Origin: Gonapodya prolifera JEL478
Taxonomy: Eukaryota > Monoblepharomycota > Monoblepharidomycetes > Monoblepharidales > Gonapodyaceae
Assembly: GCA_001574975.1 (NCBI GenBank)
Contig: KQ965809.1
Location: forward strand, 129,221-189,494
DNA: 60,274 nucleotides
Direction: 5' to 3'
The notes under the pieces were generated by a model. The model saw only the letters and a list, made by a program, of their open reading frames with translations. It ran no database searches and was not told the origin of the DNA. The number at the start of each line of letters is the position of its first letter. Position 1 is the first letter of the stretch. Both the position numbers and the translations under genes were made by a program. Shown piece after piece: positions 1-11,408 of this stretch.

Positions 1-501
1 AGTCATGATTGTGCCTCCCCCCCGATGTTTCCTATCACAGGCGAATTCACGTTCTTCTCTGTGACATCATGCCCGAACTACGGGGACACAACGTCTGACT
101 ATTCGCTCATCTACCCACGTCCCGTCTGTCCTTACAACACCACCTCCATCAACTCTTCCCCCTCTACAACAACCCCTGCATCTACATCTTCAAATGCCGA
201 TGCATCTACCCCCACCGTCTCCCGTGGATTTATCGCAGGTATTTTCTTGGGCTCGTTCCTTGGCCTTTTGATCACCTTGGGTGGCGCGGCGTTTTGGTGG
301 CGAAGGATGCGTATGATGGGAGGAGCTGGAGGCTATTTGGAGAAACGGAACATCGGGCTCTTCGTGAAGATCAGCGAGCCTCCTGCAGTTCCTGTCGCCA
401 AAGAGGACGAGGCGGCCATGGCACCAAGAGAAAGTGAAGTTCAGTCAGGGGAGTGGGTTCGGATGGAGGCTGTGTCAAAGGAGACTGGGAGAGCAGCGTG
501 A
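1..501 (+). CDS. C-terminal part of a single-pass membrane protein, function unknown
   Basis: The frame is open from base 1 to the TGA at 499-501, so this is the 3' end of a gene that starts outside the window. The visible protein has a Cys-containing extracellular-type stretch, then a Ser/Thr/Pro-rich linker of about 35 residues (likely O-glycosylated), one strong transmembrane helix (about residues 79-98 of the 158 residues counted from Met at 25, GFIAGIFLGSFLGLLITLGG), a basic stop-transfer segment (WWRRMRMM) and a cytoplasmic tail of roughly 55 residues with many Glu. This is the layout of many fungal type I cell-surface proteins. No conserved enzymatic or binding domain is visible, so no function is assigned. 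The Met at 25 need not be the true start. Confidence 0.6.
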   Translation, partial: SHDCASPPMFPITGEFTFFSVTSCPNYGDTTSDYSLIYPRPVCPYNTTSINSSPSTTTPASTSSNADASTPTVSRGFIAGIFLGSFLGLLITLGGAAFWWRRMRMMGGAGGYLEKRNIGLFVKISEPPAVPVAKEDEAAMAPRESEVQSGEWVRMEAVSKETGRAA

Positions 502-736
502 AAAGCAAACTTCGGGGGAAATATCAGTTTCAGTCAATGGAGACGTAATTTATGTAAAGCACACATACTTGTTTATCTTTTGCACTATATTGTTGCTTTT
601 TTTTGTACACATGAGAGAGTCCCATTCCACGCTGGAGGGATGGCTTAATTGGAGTGACAAATTTACTTCTACATACATACTATGTTTGACGGAATATCGG
701 CAAAGTTGTCCCGACCGCCGAACCGAACCCAAAGCA

Positions 737-2313
737 ATGACGATCAGCGAATCCAGTGGAAGGCTTGCGGGCAAAATTGGTATGATGTCTTTGTCTTTCT
801 CGGATCACCGCTTGCAGATGAGTTGATGTAGAACCATTCTGCTAATGCGGTGCCTTTCCCATTTCCTGCGGCTTCCAATCAGCCTTCATCTCCGGGGGTG
901 CATCAGGCATTGGAGCAGCGACAGCGATTCAATTTGCGAAAGGTGGGTGACGAGCGCTGGGAACGTTGTCAGTAAGTGCGGTCTTCAACACTTCATGATT
1001 GATTTGAAGAGGGCGCCAGAGGCATTGCCATTACCGACCTGCCCGGTCAAAAGACCAAGGGTGCTGAGTTTGTGGTAAAGCTCCAAGGCTTCGGTGAGAG
1101 TACCCTTATGATTCTGGCGCGTCCCAAAAACGTCATGAGTGCTCTGTCGCAGGACCGAAAGCCATTTTTGTTACGCACGACGTAACAGTTGAAGAAGACT
1201 GGGAGAGAGCAGTTGCAGAGTGCGTGATACTGCAATTCTTCCACTTCTGGAACTCCACCCATACGTTTCATCCTTTGGTTCAGGACGGAAGCGACTTTTG
1301 GCGCACCCCTTGATATACTGGTAAACTCGGCGGGAATAGGAACATCATATGCAGCTCTTGAAGATCTCCCATACTCTGAGTGGAAGAAAATGATATCAGT
1401 CAACCTCGATGGCACTTTTCTGTGAGTGGTTTACCGAATGTGACGTTAACGTCACCACACAAAATCTAACCCCTGCTACCCACTACGTTTTAGTGGAGTG
1501 AAACATGGTATCCGGTCTATGAAGAAGAATGAGTCTCAGGTTGGTTTGGTCTTTGTTAATCACATTTGAATGCGTAGATCTAAACTGGCACCTTCTGAAA
1601 TCAATTGACTATTCAGAGCACCAAGTCTATCATCAACATTTCGTCCATTGTGAGGCCATTCCTGATTTATTTTTCGTGATTGACTTACTTGATCATAAAC
1701 GTCGACATTACCAGGAAGGAATCGTTGCAGAACCATTCACCGGACATTATAATGCGAGCAAAGGTGGCGTGAGACTTTTTACCAAGGTTGGCTTGCTTTG
1801 ATCAGCACCGGCGCATATCGCATGTCGCTGACACCGCTCATGGCCACCAGAGTGCCGCCCTTTACTGCGCGCAAGCAAAGTTCCCCGGAGGCAAGATTCG
1901 AGTAAACTCCGTGCACCCGGGGTGAGTGTCTGCCACGTAGTTCAAAGAGTTCATGTTCATAAGCTCATGGGACCAGACATATTTTAGGTACATTCGCACG
2001 CCAATGGTTGACCCCTATTTGGAGGCTATTCCAGGTATGGAGCGGGCGCTCATCGCAAAACATCCAATTGGAAGACTTGGCGAGGCAGACGATGTACGTT
2101 TGTGTGTGATACCACTCCCTTCGTCGGACATCCTCATCGTTCTGTCCATGCCCACAGATCGCCAATTCAATTGCATTCCTGGTGTCCGACGAAAGCTCAT
2201 TTATGACGGTGAGGATCATCAAGCGGTCTGAGTACCGGGAACCACAATTCCACTAACCAAGTTCTTCGCAGGGCTCTGAGGTCGTCGTTGATGGCGGGTA
2301 TACTGCCCACTGA
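737..2313 (+). CDS. Short-chain dehydrogenase/reductase (SDR), about nine exons
   Basis: NAD(P)-dependent oxidoreductase of the classical SDR family; substrate not predictable. Start ATG 737 gives MTISESSGRLAGKI, ends at donor 779/780 and joins at 883 to AFISGGASGIGAA, the Rossmann TGxxxGIG-type cofactor loop. Later exons (from 1010) carry an acidic residue after beta-2 (AITDLPG), a DVT motif, the NSAG motif (usually NNAG), NLDGTF, the serine block INISSI, the catalytic YNASK and HPGY. The last exons read PIGRLGEADD, IAFLVSDESSF and end GSEVVVDGGYTAH, the usual SDR C-terminus. Introns are about 50-110 nt with GT...AG ends and all joins keep frame. Catalytic Ser, Tyr and Lys are all present, so the enzyme should be functional. 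The open frame starting at 845 is out of frame with the SDR and is not the start. Confidence 0.88.
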
Positions 2314-2545
2314 AAACCAATTGTACGGGGAATCATAATACGATTACTAAATCATTGTTTTGCACTATTGTTCATCGGAAAGAGAGATCAAATCCACGAA
2401 TAAGATGTTGATGTAGTCTACTTTAACTGTCCGCAACCACGCTAGACGCATCGCAGACGTGAAGCCAGCTTTCTATTGTAATCATTCTGCAAAAAAAAAA
2501 AACGGAGACAAAGATCACCAGCACCAACTCTGCACACAAAGTCGG

Positions 2546-3960
2546 TCACGCAGCAGTGGCAACCACTCCGCCGTTCGACTTCCTGTACTTCTCGAGTACC
2601 TTGGCGACATCCCGGTCGCACTTGTACCCAAACACCTCATCTTCCAATCCAAACAAGGTCTGGATTGCGAAAATCGCCCTGAGAAACAACCTGCCGATCC
2701 TCATCCTGAGCACGGACGACAAAATGGGATCGCTTTAGGATCATGCGTGAGCGGGCTGCGACGCCGTGGACGTGCGGGCAGACGAATCTGGTCGAAGAGT
2801 TGGAACACGGTGGTGTGGCCTCCCTCGGAGAAGTTGGGGAAGTTGATCATGTGTTCGTTGGGGACAGCGCAGTCCTCGATGGACTGTGAGAGTCCTTGGC
2901 CCTGACTTGGGGGAATGCCTGAACTGAATCTCCGATGACGATTATTCGTCCCTACATCAGCAGTACCAAGGGTGCGGATCAGTCACAGCGACAAATAAGT
3001 CGAGCGATGGAAGCAATCTACCTTGTGTAGTGTCTTCATGTCAGGAACATCGGAGGCCAGATCGCGGTGATCCGCTTCGAATAGCGAAGGGCGTTCGAGG
3101 CAGATTTGAGTGCATCCCTCCACCATATCCGCGATATGGTTCGCCTCCTTGAGCACGTCTTTGCACGGATTCCAATCACTGTCTGGCTCGTCTCCATCAG
3201 GTCATTTCACCATCAAAACGACCCACGCCCCGATGTTCTCCTCTGTGCAATTGACACCGAACACACAGCAGGCCACCATTGGGTTGAGGTAGGCTATTGG
3301 CTCGTCTGACTCGAAGCGAAGAGGTGGAATAGAGGGGTCTGGAGTGAATCCGAGGTCAAAAAGGCCTGCAAAGCCCACGCTCGCTCTTTGGACAGGTGGG
3401 GCTTTGGAGAACTGGATTGTGCGGCATTTGGAATTGATGCCGTCTGCGGCGACCAAAAAGTGGCCCGTAGCCGTCGTGCCATCTGAAAAGGTTGCGACCA
3501 CCTGCGTGTCGTTCTGTTGGATATCGACGACGCATTTATTGGGCGTTAGTTGGATACTGGCCTTCTCGCACCGGCTCATCAAAACGCGGCGGTACGTGCT
3601 TCGGAGGATTTGAATGTCCTTCGAGTGCTCGCCATCGTGGGCCACGTATTGCTGCCGAATTTTGTCCGAGCCGTCCATGAGGGTCATGTAAAACGCCTTG
3701 GAAGTACCAGCGGTGTTGAGCAGCACATCATTGAGCAGATCGCGGTCCAAACGGTCCAGCGCGTACGATCCATTGGGGCAGAGGTCGATGGTTCCACCGA
3801 TGTCCCAAAAAGGGTGCGGTTCTGAACTGGTCGACTGATTGGGCATCGCGCTTCTCGAATATGATGGGACTCAGGCCATGTTTTTTGAGAACGAGGGCGA
3901 TGAGAGCTCCCGCCGGTCCGCTCCGATTACGAGAACGGTCTTAGATTCACAAAGGTTGAT
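2546..3960 (-). pseudogene. FAD-dependent monooxygenase (PHBH/salicylate-hydroxylase type), disrupted
   Basis: Flavoprotein aromatic-hydroxylase family. Reading from 3960 downward: TVLVIGA begins the GxGxxG dinucleotide-binding loop, continued one base out of phase as GPAGALIALVLKKHG and FEKRDA. The frame then returns for IGGTIDLCPNGSYALDRL, the long ORF 3202-3846. That ORF includes DGTTATGHFLVAADGINS (the DG motif). An in-frame TGA at 3202-3204 interrupts, after which coding sense resumes (CKDVLKEANHIADMVEG). A further exon has GRIIVIGDS, the GD motif that binds FAD ribityl phosphate, and then slips frame at a run of five C near 2915 before GQGLSQSIEDCA. Another slip precedes the C-terminus (FGLEDEVFGYKCDRD, stop at 2546). 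At least four frame breaks and one stop make this a pseudogene unless the assembly is faulty; one-base slips in C/G runs are suspicious of sequencing error. It is followed by an ankyrin gene on the opposite strand. Confidence 0.72.
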
Positions 3961-4078
3961 GTCAACCGCAGTCCCTCAGTGTCCCGCCACACCAGTTCTT
4001 GTTCTGGCACCAAAGAACTAACCTCTGAAAGAATAAATGTAGCGGCTTTTACATTTACATTACTCCCGCAGGGCTGAC

Positions 4079-4920
4079 ATGGCAATCTGTGCCGTTCCAA
4101 GGACTGCTTACCAACCACTGGGCCAACACCCGATAAAGCAGACTACACGACTATCCATTTCATGCCTTCTGTGGTCTGAACGGGTCCAGATTGTGTTGGC
4201 TAAGGTCAAAGTGCCGTGCAAAGCTGCGATTGCTGCAACACTCAACGCACATCTGATCGATGCCGTGGAGACGGGGCGAGGGAAAGATGTGCGACGGCTG
4301 ATTGAGAGCGGAGCAAGTGTGGATGCCAGGAAGAGAGTCATTCTGAAGGCCAAGGTCAAAGACGTCGGCGAAGACCGCCCGGTTGAGTGGAAGGAAGATT
4401 CCGTGGACGGCGAGAGCGCCCTGACGCTGGCGATTCTGCACGGACAGGTTATGAAGTGGTGCGGGTGCTGCTAGAAAATGGAGCGACCGTCGATGGAGCA
4501 GTCCAGTTGTGAATCAGTCATTATTCGTCCGGTCGAGATTGGACCACGGAGGAATGGCAGAAGAGATGGTTTCTGACGTAGACATTTCCAAGTGTGCTCA
4601 CGCTGGCGATGGGACGAGGCGGGACGTGGACGAACGTCGACGGATTCGTAAAGAAAAGTCCCGGTAACGACGGAAAGCTCGCAATCAATGTGGCAAGCGG
4701 GGAAGTCGTTATCCGTCATCCAGAAACGTGGCAGGATGTTCTTGTTGACTTCACTTTGCCTGAACCGAACGTCGAAATTGTGCGACTTCTCCTCGCGTAT
4801 GGTGCGCCTGTCACAAAAGTGGAGCTGAGAGCTGCACGCCAGTCGAATCCCAATTACGGTCTTCTCAGGATTCTCGAGTCTCACCAGCGTGATCCCCTAC
4901 CTCGCCCCACGCCGCTGTGA
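4079..4920 (+). pseudogene. Ankyrin-repeat protein, probably frame-disrupted
   Basis: The first reading frame from ATG 4079 contains LIDAVETGRGKDVRRLIESGA, a recognisable ankyrin helix pair with the Asp-rich loop after it, then GESALTLAILHGQ, the start of a second repeat. The second repeat continues only after a two-base slip near 4448 (YEVVRVLLENGATVDGA). A short intron-like gap to about 4590 follows (acceptor TTTCCAAG), and a third frame supplies VLTLAMGRGG and NVEIVRLLLAYGAPV, a further repeat, with stop at 4918-4920. At least three ankyrin repeats are therefore present. Ankyrin repeats are protein-protein interaction modules; no partner can be inferred. Either a disrupted gene or an indel in the assembly; the N-terminal 55 residues show no domain. 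Confidence 0.6.
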
Positions 4921-6400
4921 TCACGGTTGTCGGTGCGGGTTCGAGTTGCGGTGTTGAACTAGCGCTTTTGAGGGGTGGATCCCACCGCGCGGACTCCTGG
5001 GCACCGTCTTCCACGACCTCTTTTGAGAAAGCGTAGTACGCTGTTGGAATGACTCCATTCTATCATGTGAACGTCTCAGAGACACTCCCAGAATCCAAAA
5101 ATAACGTACTGGGAGCGAAGAGTACACAACGGGAATCCAGCTTACAATGGCTGTCGAATGTCAACGCTGGTTAGCTTGCCGGTGCTGGTATCGAGCTGGG
5201 CCGGATATTTGGGACCTGGATGGTTTGGTGCGGGAGGCTTGGTGACGGATCGCTTTGTCAAACTTGAACAACGAAGGCAGTCAGGCCAGGTTGAAAATGT
5301 GGACATACTGAAATCACTAGCAATGAACATATGCAGGAATTCCACAAAGGGTGGAGCCGGCCATTGCGAGTCAGTGGAAATACTAGTGTCGGATATTTCT
5401 TAAAGGTATTCGGTTATAAAACAATGAAGGAAAGCCAAAGATTCCAATCCAATAATTTGACAAGTTATTTGTGCTGTTGTGCAAAACTGGCGATCGGCAG
5501 AACTTTGCTTTTCCAACGACTGTTGATAGCCGCCACGACGGACGTACTCAGCCGGAGCCCTGGTGTTTGCCGCGTCCTACCACGACCGGACGACCTGTCG
5601 TTCCGGTGGAGATTATCGGAGTGCCATCCCCGTCCCGCTCGGGTACGCACTGGCTTGCGGAATCCGGTGGAGGCCCTGGGAGCCCTGTTGGAGGAAGCGG
5701 CACGAGTTGTCGACTGTGTCAACACGCAAGATGTGCTCGATTGAGAGGGGCGGGTTCCGCAACCCGTTGTTGTGCATCGGTCTTTTTTGAGATCCGGGAG
5801 CTGGGTGCGATGCAGTACCTGTTCTCCTGTGGAGCGCGTTCGCCGTCCCCCTCCGTGTGTGGCGCTCTGGATACCCTGGTCGAGCTCTTGGGCTCGATTT
5901 GGGTAACTGAGAGACGGTGCTTTTGGAGTTTGATTTGAGCCAAATCGACCCGAATCGACCCGGATTCTGCTTTATAATGGGAGTTAGAACGTAGCATCTG
6001 GTCGGGAGCGTGCCCAGAGGTGTCTCGGTCCCAGTAGTTTCGTATGTTTCTTTGAGTATGTCGATCAATATTGTAATCTCTGTTACATAATACAATGCGG
6101 AAGCACAATGAGTACGTATTCACTTTCACTTCCGCGTTCCATTTTGTGTTTTCGTTGTGTGATCTCGGATGCTGCTTCTTGAAGGTTCACCTTGTCAATC
6201 CCTTCGTTTACCGCGTGACGGCCCCAGGAAAACATTCGAGGGCCGTAACCAAGATATAAACAATTCAGGCGCTGCTAAAAATGTGGGGAGCGTGCTCAAA
6301 TTGCGATTTTTACGTGATATGTCTTATTGCACAAAGGAGCCCGTTGTGATCATCTAAAGCACCACATCTATCGTAGTCCACCACGATCCTCCCCGATCCT
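4921..6400. other. Region without a recognisable gene
   Basis: Several medium open frames occur on both strands (for example 5471-5938 on plus and 5613-6095 on minus), but they overlap each other, have no recognisable domain, and are rich in Arg/Ser/Pro as expected of shadow frames in GC-rich DNA. A real intron-containing gene cannot be excluded between about 5460 and 5940. The last 50 bases before 6401 would be the 3' untranslated region of the minus-strand adaptor gene. Confidence 0.4.
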
Positions 6401-8650
6401 TCAAATCAAACTTCCTCCCGTCGCCGCTCCCGGTTGCTGAACACCCGCGCCCGGTGCTCCCGGCACAGCCCCGCCAGCAGTCCCCATCGCAAACAAACTG
6501 GGGCCTTGCTGGGGTGCTTGCTTTGGCTGGAACGCAGACAGCGCCGAGGCATCCAGCGAGACCAGCTTGGCAAATGGGTCGTTCCCCGCAGCGGCGGCCG
6601 CGGACTTGGCGGTCGAAGTGGGAAGGAGCGCGGGTTGCGACAGTGCCGGCTGGTGGGGCATTCCGTTGAACATGGTCGAGGTGGAATGCATGGGTGTAGT
6701 GGGCGCTGCACCAAAGGCTCCGAATGGGTTTCCTGCGGGGCTTGCAGGCTGAACGAAATTGGACAGTTAGTTTTAGTTTTGATTGTTTTAGGCCCAACAA
6801 AATCATCAGAAACAACTCACAGTCGCTCCGAAAGCTGCAAAGCTTCCTTGCGGTTGCATAGGCTTGGGCATTCCAGGCTGTGCCGTCGGAGCGCCTCCGA
6901 ACGCGGGCATCGCCGAGGGCTGTTGGCCGAATCCAAATGCTGGCTGTTGGGGCTGGGCGGACGCGAATCCTCCGAATGGGTTCGATGCCGGAGCTCCAAA
7001 TGAGGGTGTTGGGGCCGGTGCGGGAGATGGAGATGCGAACGCTCCGAATGCAGGTGGTGCCGGTGAGCCGAACGCGGGCTGTTGTGTGGGCGCTGGGAAG
7101 CCGAAGGGAGTGCTCGCAAGGGCTGGAGACGTCTGAGCTGGTTGCGCTGGCGTTGAAGCGCTTTGGAAGCCACCAAATTCTGCCCATCCGGCTTGGGATG
7201 GTGCTGCAGCGGGTTCACTCGGGGATGCCGATTGGAAACCGCCAAAGTCATCTTGTTGGAGACCACCGATTCAGTTTGGGGAAGGCGAAATTAAGCATCA
7301 CAAGTCTCACCGTGAGCCGTTGTTTGGAATGCTCCTTGTTGAGCAGGTGGGAACGCTGCCCATCCTTGTGAAGATGCACTAGGCGCCTGCTGCAACACGG
7401 GAGCAGCTGCTGGGGCGTCCCAATCCAGAAGATTGGCAGTTTGAGATTTCGGGGCTGGTGCTGGTGCAGGGACTGCCGGGGTCCCCGCTACAGGAGCGGG
7501 TGCAGGTGCTCTGTCGTGGTTGTGATGTTTAAGGGACACAAATCGGCACAAGAGAATGGAATTCACTCACGGTTTGGGCGGTTCGGGCTGAGTGGGCGAA
7601 GGCGATCGCCGGCTCGAGCCGTTTCCAGAATTCTGATCTTCGTCGTCTCTGAAACCCGAAGCACCACCACCAGACCTGTAGGAGTCACTACCAAAGCCTC
7701 CGTACCGCGTCCCGCCACCGCCGCCACCACCTCCCGACCGCATAGAGTCTGACCCCACACCGGTGTACTTGTTTCGGTTCTCACGTGCCTTTTTTCGTTC
7801 AAACTTGATCCTTTCTGTGTCGCCAAGAAGGTCCACGATTTCTCGCGCTCTGTTGCGGACTAGTGGGCAGAAGTGTGGTTAAGCAAGCTACTCGTCGAGA
7901 CGCGTGTGGCAAAGTGGCAAAGAACGTACCGTTTAGACCCTGATCTTTCGCCTTGTCATCGACGAATTGGAACTCTTTCAGCACTTTTATAGCATAGATA
8001 TGATCACGAGCGTTATCAACACATCGCTCGGACCCGTTCTTGACAAGGTACTCCAGCAGGGTCAAGGCCTGGAATGACATTGAGAATCAACTTCGTCTGG
8101 ACGTGCCGACCCGCAGCCTGCGCGAAAATCCCCGGAACTACCTTGTAGATGCACCTCCATTTCTCCCTTGGCTCCGAGAACCGTTTATAAATGTTGTCCA
8201 TGATCTCGTTGAAGGCGTCTGGCGACCCGCGCATGGTGCCTTCACAGATTTCCAACATGAGTGTGCTGGAAGCACCCCATGCTGCCATTCCAAGGAATGT
8301 CCCAGTCAGATACTTCATAGAACAATGAAGAATTGTTGTTCCTTATCCAATCTTCACCTTCATTGTTCGTTGCGTCCTTTTGGGTGGAAGGTAAGCGGCC
8401 GTCAGTTGGTTCCACTCAGGGACAGCAGCCAACCATCCAGCTCGAGCATCACCCGTACTCACCCTGACTTTAGCCTCCCATTCTCCGTATTGGAAGACCA
8501 CCTGCTTGGCTTTGTGGAGGTACGCAGCCCCTTGCGAGATGGCTTCCTGGAATCGAGAGAAGGCAGCCGCTCGATTACGACTTGTATCGATTAGAGCAGC
8601 AAGTTGGTGGCATCGCTACTAACGGTCAAGTCAAAGTTCTGGAAGTTCAT
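6401..8650 (-). CDS. ENT3: ENTH-domain clathrin adaptor, Ent3/epsinR (CLINT1) type
   Basis: Adaptor for clathrin-coated vesicles between trans-Golgi network and endosomes. ENTH-domain exons read HKAKQVVFQYGEWEAKVR, DATNNE, WGASSTLMLEICEGT, FNEIMDNIYKRF, ALTLLEYLVKNGSERCVDNA, DDKAKDQGLN and end at ARENRNKYTG, the usual end of an ENTH domain of the Ent3 class. Downstream are typical adaptor peptides: LLDWDAP, DDFGGFQSA and AEFGGFQSA (the acidic-phenylalanine type motif that binds gamma-adaptin/GGA ears), NPFGGF and NPFGAF, NDPF, and a clathrin-box-like LVSLD. Phosphoinositide binding through ENTH is a family property. At least eight exons with roughly 50-80 nt introns. The first exon (ATG at 8650) fits poorly: about residue 16 the frame must shift by one base to reach the ENTH helix, so the true start or an extra small exon is uncertain. 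C-terminal stop at 6401. Confidence 0.85.
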
Positions 8651-8800
8651 GGTCAATCTTCCAATAAAGCTGTGGTGGGGCAAGGAGATCGTGAAAGCCC
8701 TTCGCAACAAAACAACTCAAAAAATGCATTAGCGAGAGAGTACGAATTTAGTACATTTCCACGCACGATATTATTCACTATTACATAACTTACTTATTTG

Positions 8801-10186
8801 TCATGCGTCAGCACTCGGGGGACGGATGATTCCGCGTTGAACTGTACCATCTGCGCCGCAGATATAAAGAACTCCACAAATAACTGCCATATCTGTCACC
8901 CCATATGTGCCGATCTGGTAAAAGAAGGATTCACAGATTGAGCCTTCGTTAGTTCACTCACGGGTATATGAAACACGACGTGAAACTTCGAGTCCACTTA
9001 CAGGACTACCGCGACCATCGCCAGGCACTCTGAGCACATGTTGTTTAGCGTGAACGTTCTTCCAAACGTCGGCCTGGTTGAAGACTTTGATATCCTAGAT
9101 TTTAACATCTCCATCCATTGACCCGGATACCAAGAAATCATTGTCTTCGTCGACAGCAAGCGACTTGACCATAAGTTGATGCGCTTGGAATGTGCTTACA
9201 AGGTTTCTTCGGCGAATGTCAAAGACCGCTAAGAGTGCGCATCAAATCATCAGATGTTGCAGAATAGCTCCAACAGAATTCCACTCACAGATATCACCCT
9301 TCTTTCCTCCAGATATAAGAAGCTGATGCCTCGTCGAAAATGCCAGTGAATATGCACCACTCTCATTGACGGGGAATGCTTCAAAAGTGTCATAAAATCA
9401 CTCATCACTCAAGAAATGGTAGGAACCGAATCTGAATCGGACACCTACATTTCTCTTTTCTCTTTGGTTCGGGCATCATGGCGTCCCAAATACAAACATT
9501 GTGATTGTTTGTGGAGAGTCCCGCAGTTGCGATGAGACTGGTAGAGCCCAAAAATGCAAAATCATGGACCCCGCCATTATGACAGTTGAACATGAGGTAC
9601 GGTGTAGTTGCAGACTGCGAAGTCTCGAATTTCTAGAGAAAAAGGTCTCCTTTCTTATCAGTGGCTCCAAAAACTTGGCCGAGAGCGTCGAAGCCGACCT
9701 TTGTGATTCGATCATCTTGACTGGGCCTTATTTGGTCATGATAGCTGACATTTGTCTGGTCATCGAAAAAAGGAAAGTCAAAGGAGAGGACTTTAACCTG
9801 CAGACTGTCTCACTTACCGCCCCTCCGAATGTCGCAGCATCAATGTCAATCTCGTATACTCGAGCTCCTGTTCCGATCGCCATTACATTATCGTCCGCCT
9901 AGTTGTACAGTGCGAAAGCGGAATGTGTGAGCATTTTGTGGTCGCGTATTGTTGTAAAACTTACATGATTGATGGCGAAGCTTCCGATAAGTTCGGGTTC
10001 CTTGAAAATGATTTCACTTTCTCGTCGGCGTCGCGTGGGTGTTGCAATCCCGGTGTCATCTGATGATGACGTGCCGCTGTGAATGAGTTTCGAGAACGGG
10101 ATCTCCGGCTCTGCCATTGTCTTGAGAAGCACAACTGTTCGGCGTAGCTCATTTTGTCTTGAAGAACAACGAGTCGTACATGCCAT
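8801..10186 (-). CDS. C-terminal WD40 region of a rabconnectin-3/DMXL/Rav1-like protein
   Basis: Rabconnectin-3 (Rav1 in the yeast RAVE complex) promotes V-ATPase assembly. The visible coding sense begins around LRRTVVLLKTMAEP, then KEPELIGSFAINH (exon low end 9965), a second exon 9818-9898 (MAIGTGARVYEIDID), and WD exons containing DDRITKVGFDALGQVFGA, HNGGVHDFAFLGSTSLIATA, STNNHNVCIWDAMM, GAYSLAFSTRHQLLISGG, HQLMVKSLAVDEDNDFLV, MDGDVKIWDIKVFNQADVW and the terminal GVLYICGADGTVQRG, stop at 8801-8803. The FAFLGSSSLIATAG-type block is characteristic of this family. The proposed start (ATG 10186) is only the last Met in frame; real family members are far longer, so this is a 3' fragment or the tail of a gene whose middle may lie at 18600-21116. 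The first C-terminal WD repeat normally expected after YEIDI seems absent. Confidence 0.7.
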
Positions 10187-11408
10187 CCCGCTTTGCCGTG
10201 TTTGCGGGCTACAACGCGGGGGATCTGGAAGAAGTGCGGGCCATGGAGGTGGACGAGCCCTGTGGGTGGGTGGAGGTGGATGTGAGGGTGGATGTGAGGG
10301 TGGAAGGGAAGATGTGGAGAGGTGCGTGTTTGTGGAGGTGGGGGGGGTTGCAAGGTCTGGAGTGCGAAGCACGGAAGACCGAAAGACCAAGCTGTCCGAG
10401 CGAAGCCAAGACTCCGAGGTACAAGAGCAATAGAGAGGCCGATATCTCGCGGAGCGAGCCCCGAGGCCTACGCGCCGCAAGGTGCTGACCAAGGACACGA
10501 GGGGAGCGAGTATGTCCGCCGGAGGCGAGTGAATGGAGTACACGGTGCGCGAATGGATCATTGCTTTGGTTCAGCGAAGCAACGTGCGAATTGGATCAAT
10601 GGGTTGTTCGATCTTCTCTGACCTCTTTCGGGCTCTTCGGTCTCCACTATCCATCTTTCTGCTCTTCAAACTTTCCTCCCATCCCCCCTCCCTCCTTCCT
10701 CTCCTCTACCGTCTGCACTCACCACCGCAGACGCCTCCTCTGCGCACACATGCTCCAACTCGCCGTCCTCGCCAACCAAGCAAACGGCAAGTGCATGTCA
10801 GACTCGTGAGGGTGTTTGGGCCCATACGGTAAGTTTAATTTGAATTGGTGCTTTGGGGTTTGCGACGGGAGTTAATGGGGGCGTGGGCTGCTTGGCGCCC
10901 CACAGCTTGAGTGACGTGTACTGATGCTATTTACTTTGGCTGGATCGTATAACCAACATGAGACCGGCGGATGCGGAATGGAGTTTGGGAAATACGTGCG
11001 GGAGAAGGTTTGCGAAGTTGCGGTGACAGTGTGGGAGGAGCTTCAGGAGATGGGATGGTGGGGGGACGGTGTGCTGGGTTCGAATCAGTTGCAGAGGAGG
11101 GGGAGAGTCCAAGGTTGGTGGAAGGGAATACTCTGCTGGAGGTCGTGGAACTGCTCCGAGCTGCGGCGACGGTTGAGTTGAAGCAGGCCCGGGGGCGGGG
11201 TGGAATTGTGTGAGAACGGACTCCACCGGAGACACCGAACTGCGCGATTGTATTGCACAAAAGTAAAGTCCAGAAGTGTCCGTAACTAATTTGACGTCCG
11301 TGGCTTGGGAATAATCCGGAGGTCGGAGAGAAAATATGAAAATGTAATGCATCCTGTGGCTCAGCATTGGACATAGAACCGCGTGCAAATGTTTCTCACT
11401 ATTCACAT
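10187..11408. other. Low-complexity spacer without a clear gene
   Basis: 10240-10345 is a purine-rich simple-sequence run on the plus strand (repeated GTGGAGGTG, GTGAGGGTG), giving Pro/His-rich frames on the minus strand with no domain. From 10560 to 10810 a plus-strand frame holds a short Cys/His-bearing peptide ending at 10809, and 10971-11213 another short frame; both could be exons of a small plus-strand gene, but I recognise nothing and splice joins are not forced. Confidence 0.4.

Noticed and set aside
1047-1415. Minus-strand 122-residue frame
   Set aside because: It lies opposite well-supported SDR exons.
5471-5938. 155-residue plus-strand frame with several Cys
   Set aside because: No family pattern, overlaps equally long frames on both strands, and Cys spacing fits no zinc domain.
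9899-10561. Full 220-residue minus-strand frame as one exon
   Set aside because: Its N-terminal half is Pro/His low-complexity sequence from a GTGGAGG simple repeat; only the part from about LRRTVVLLK has family-like sense.
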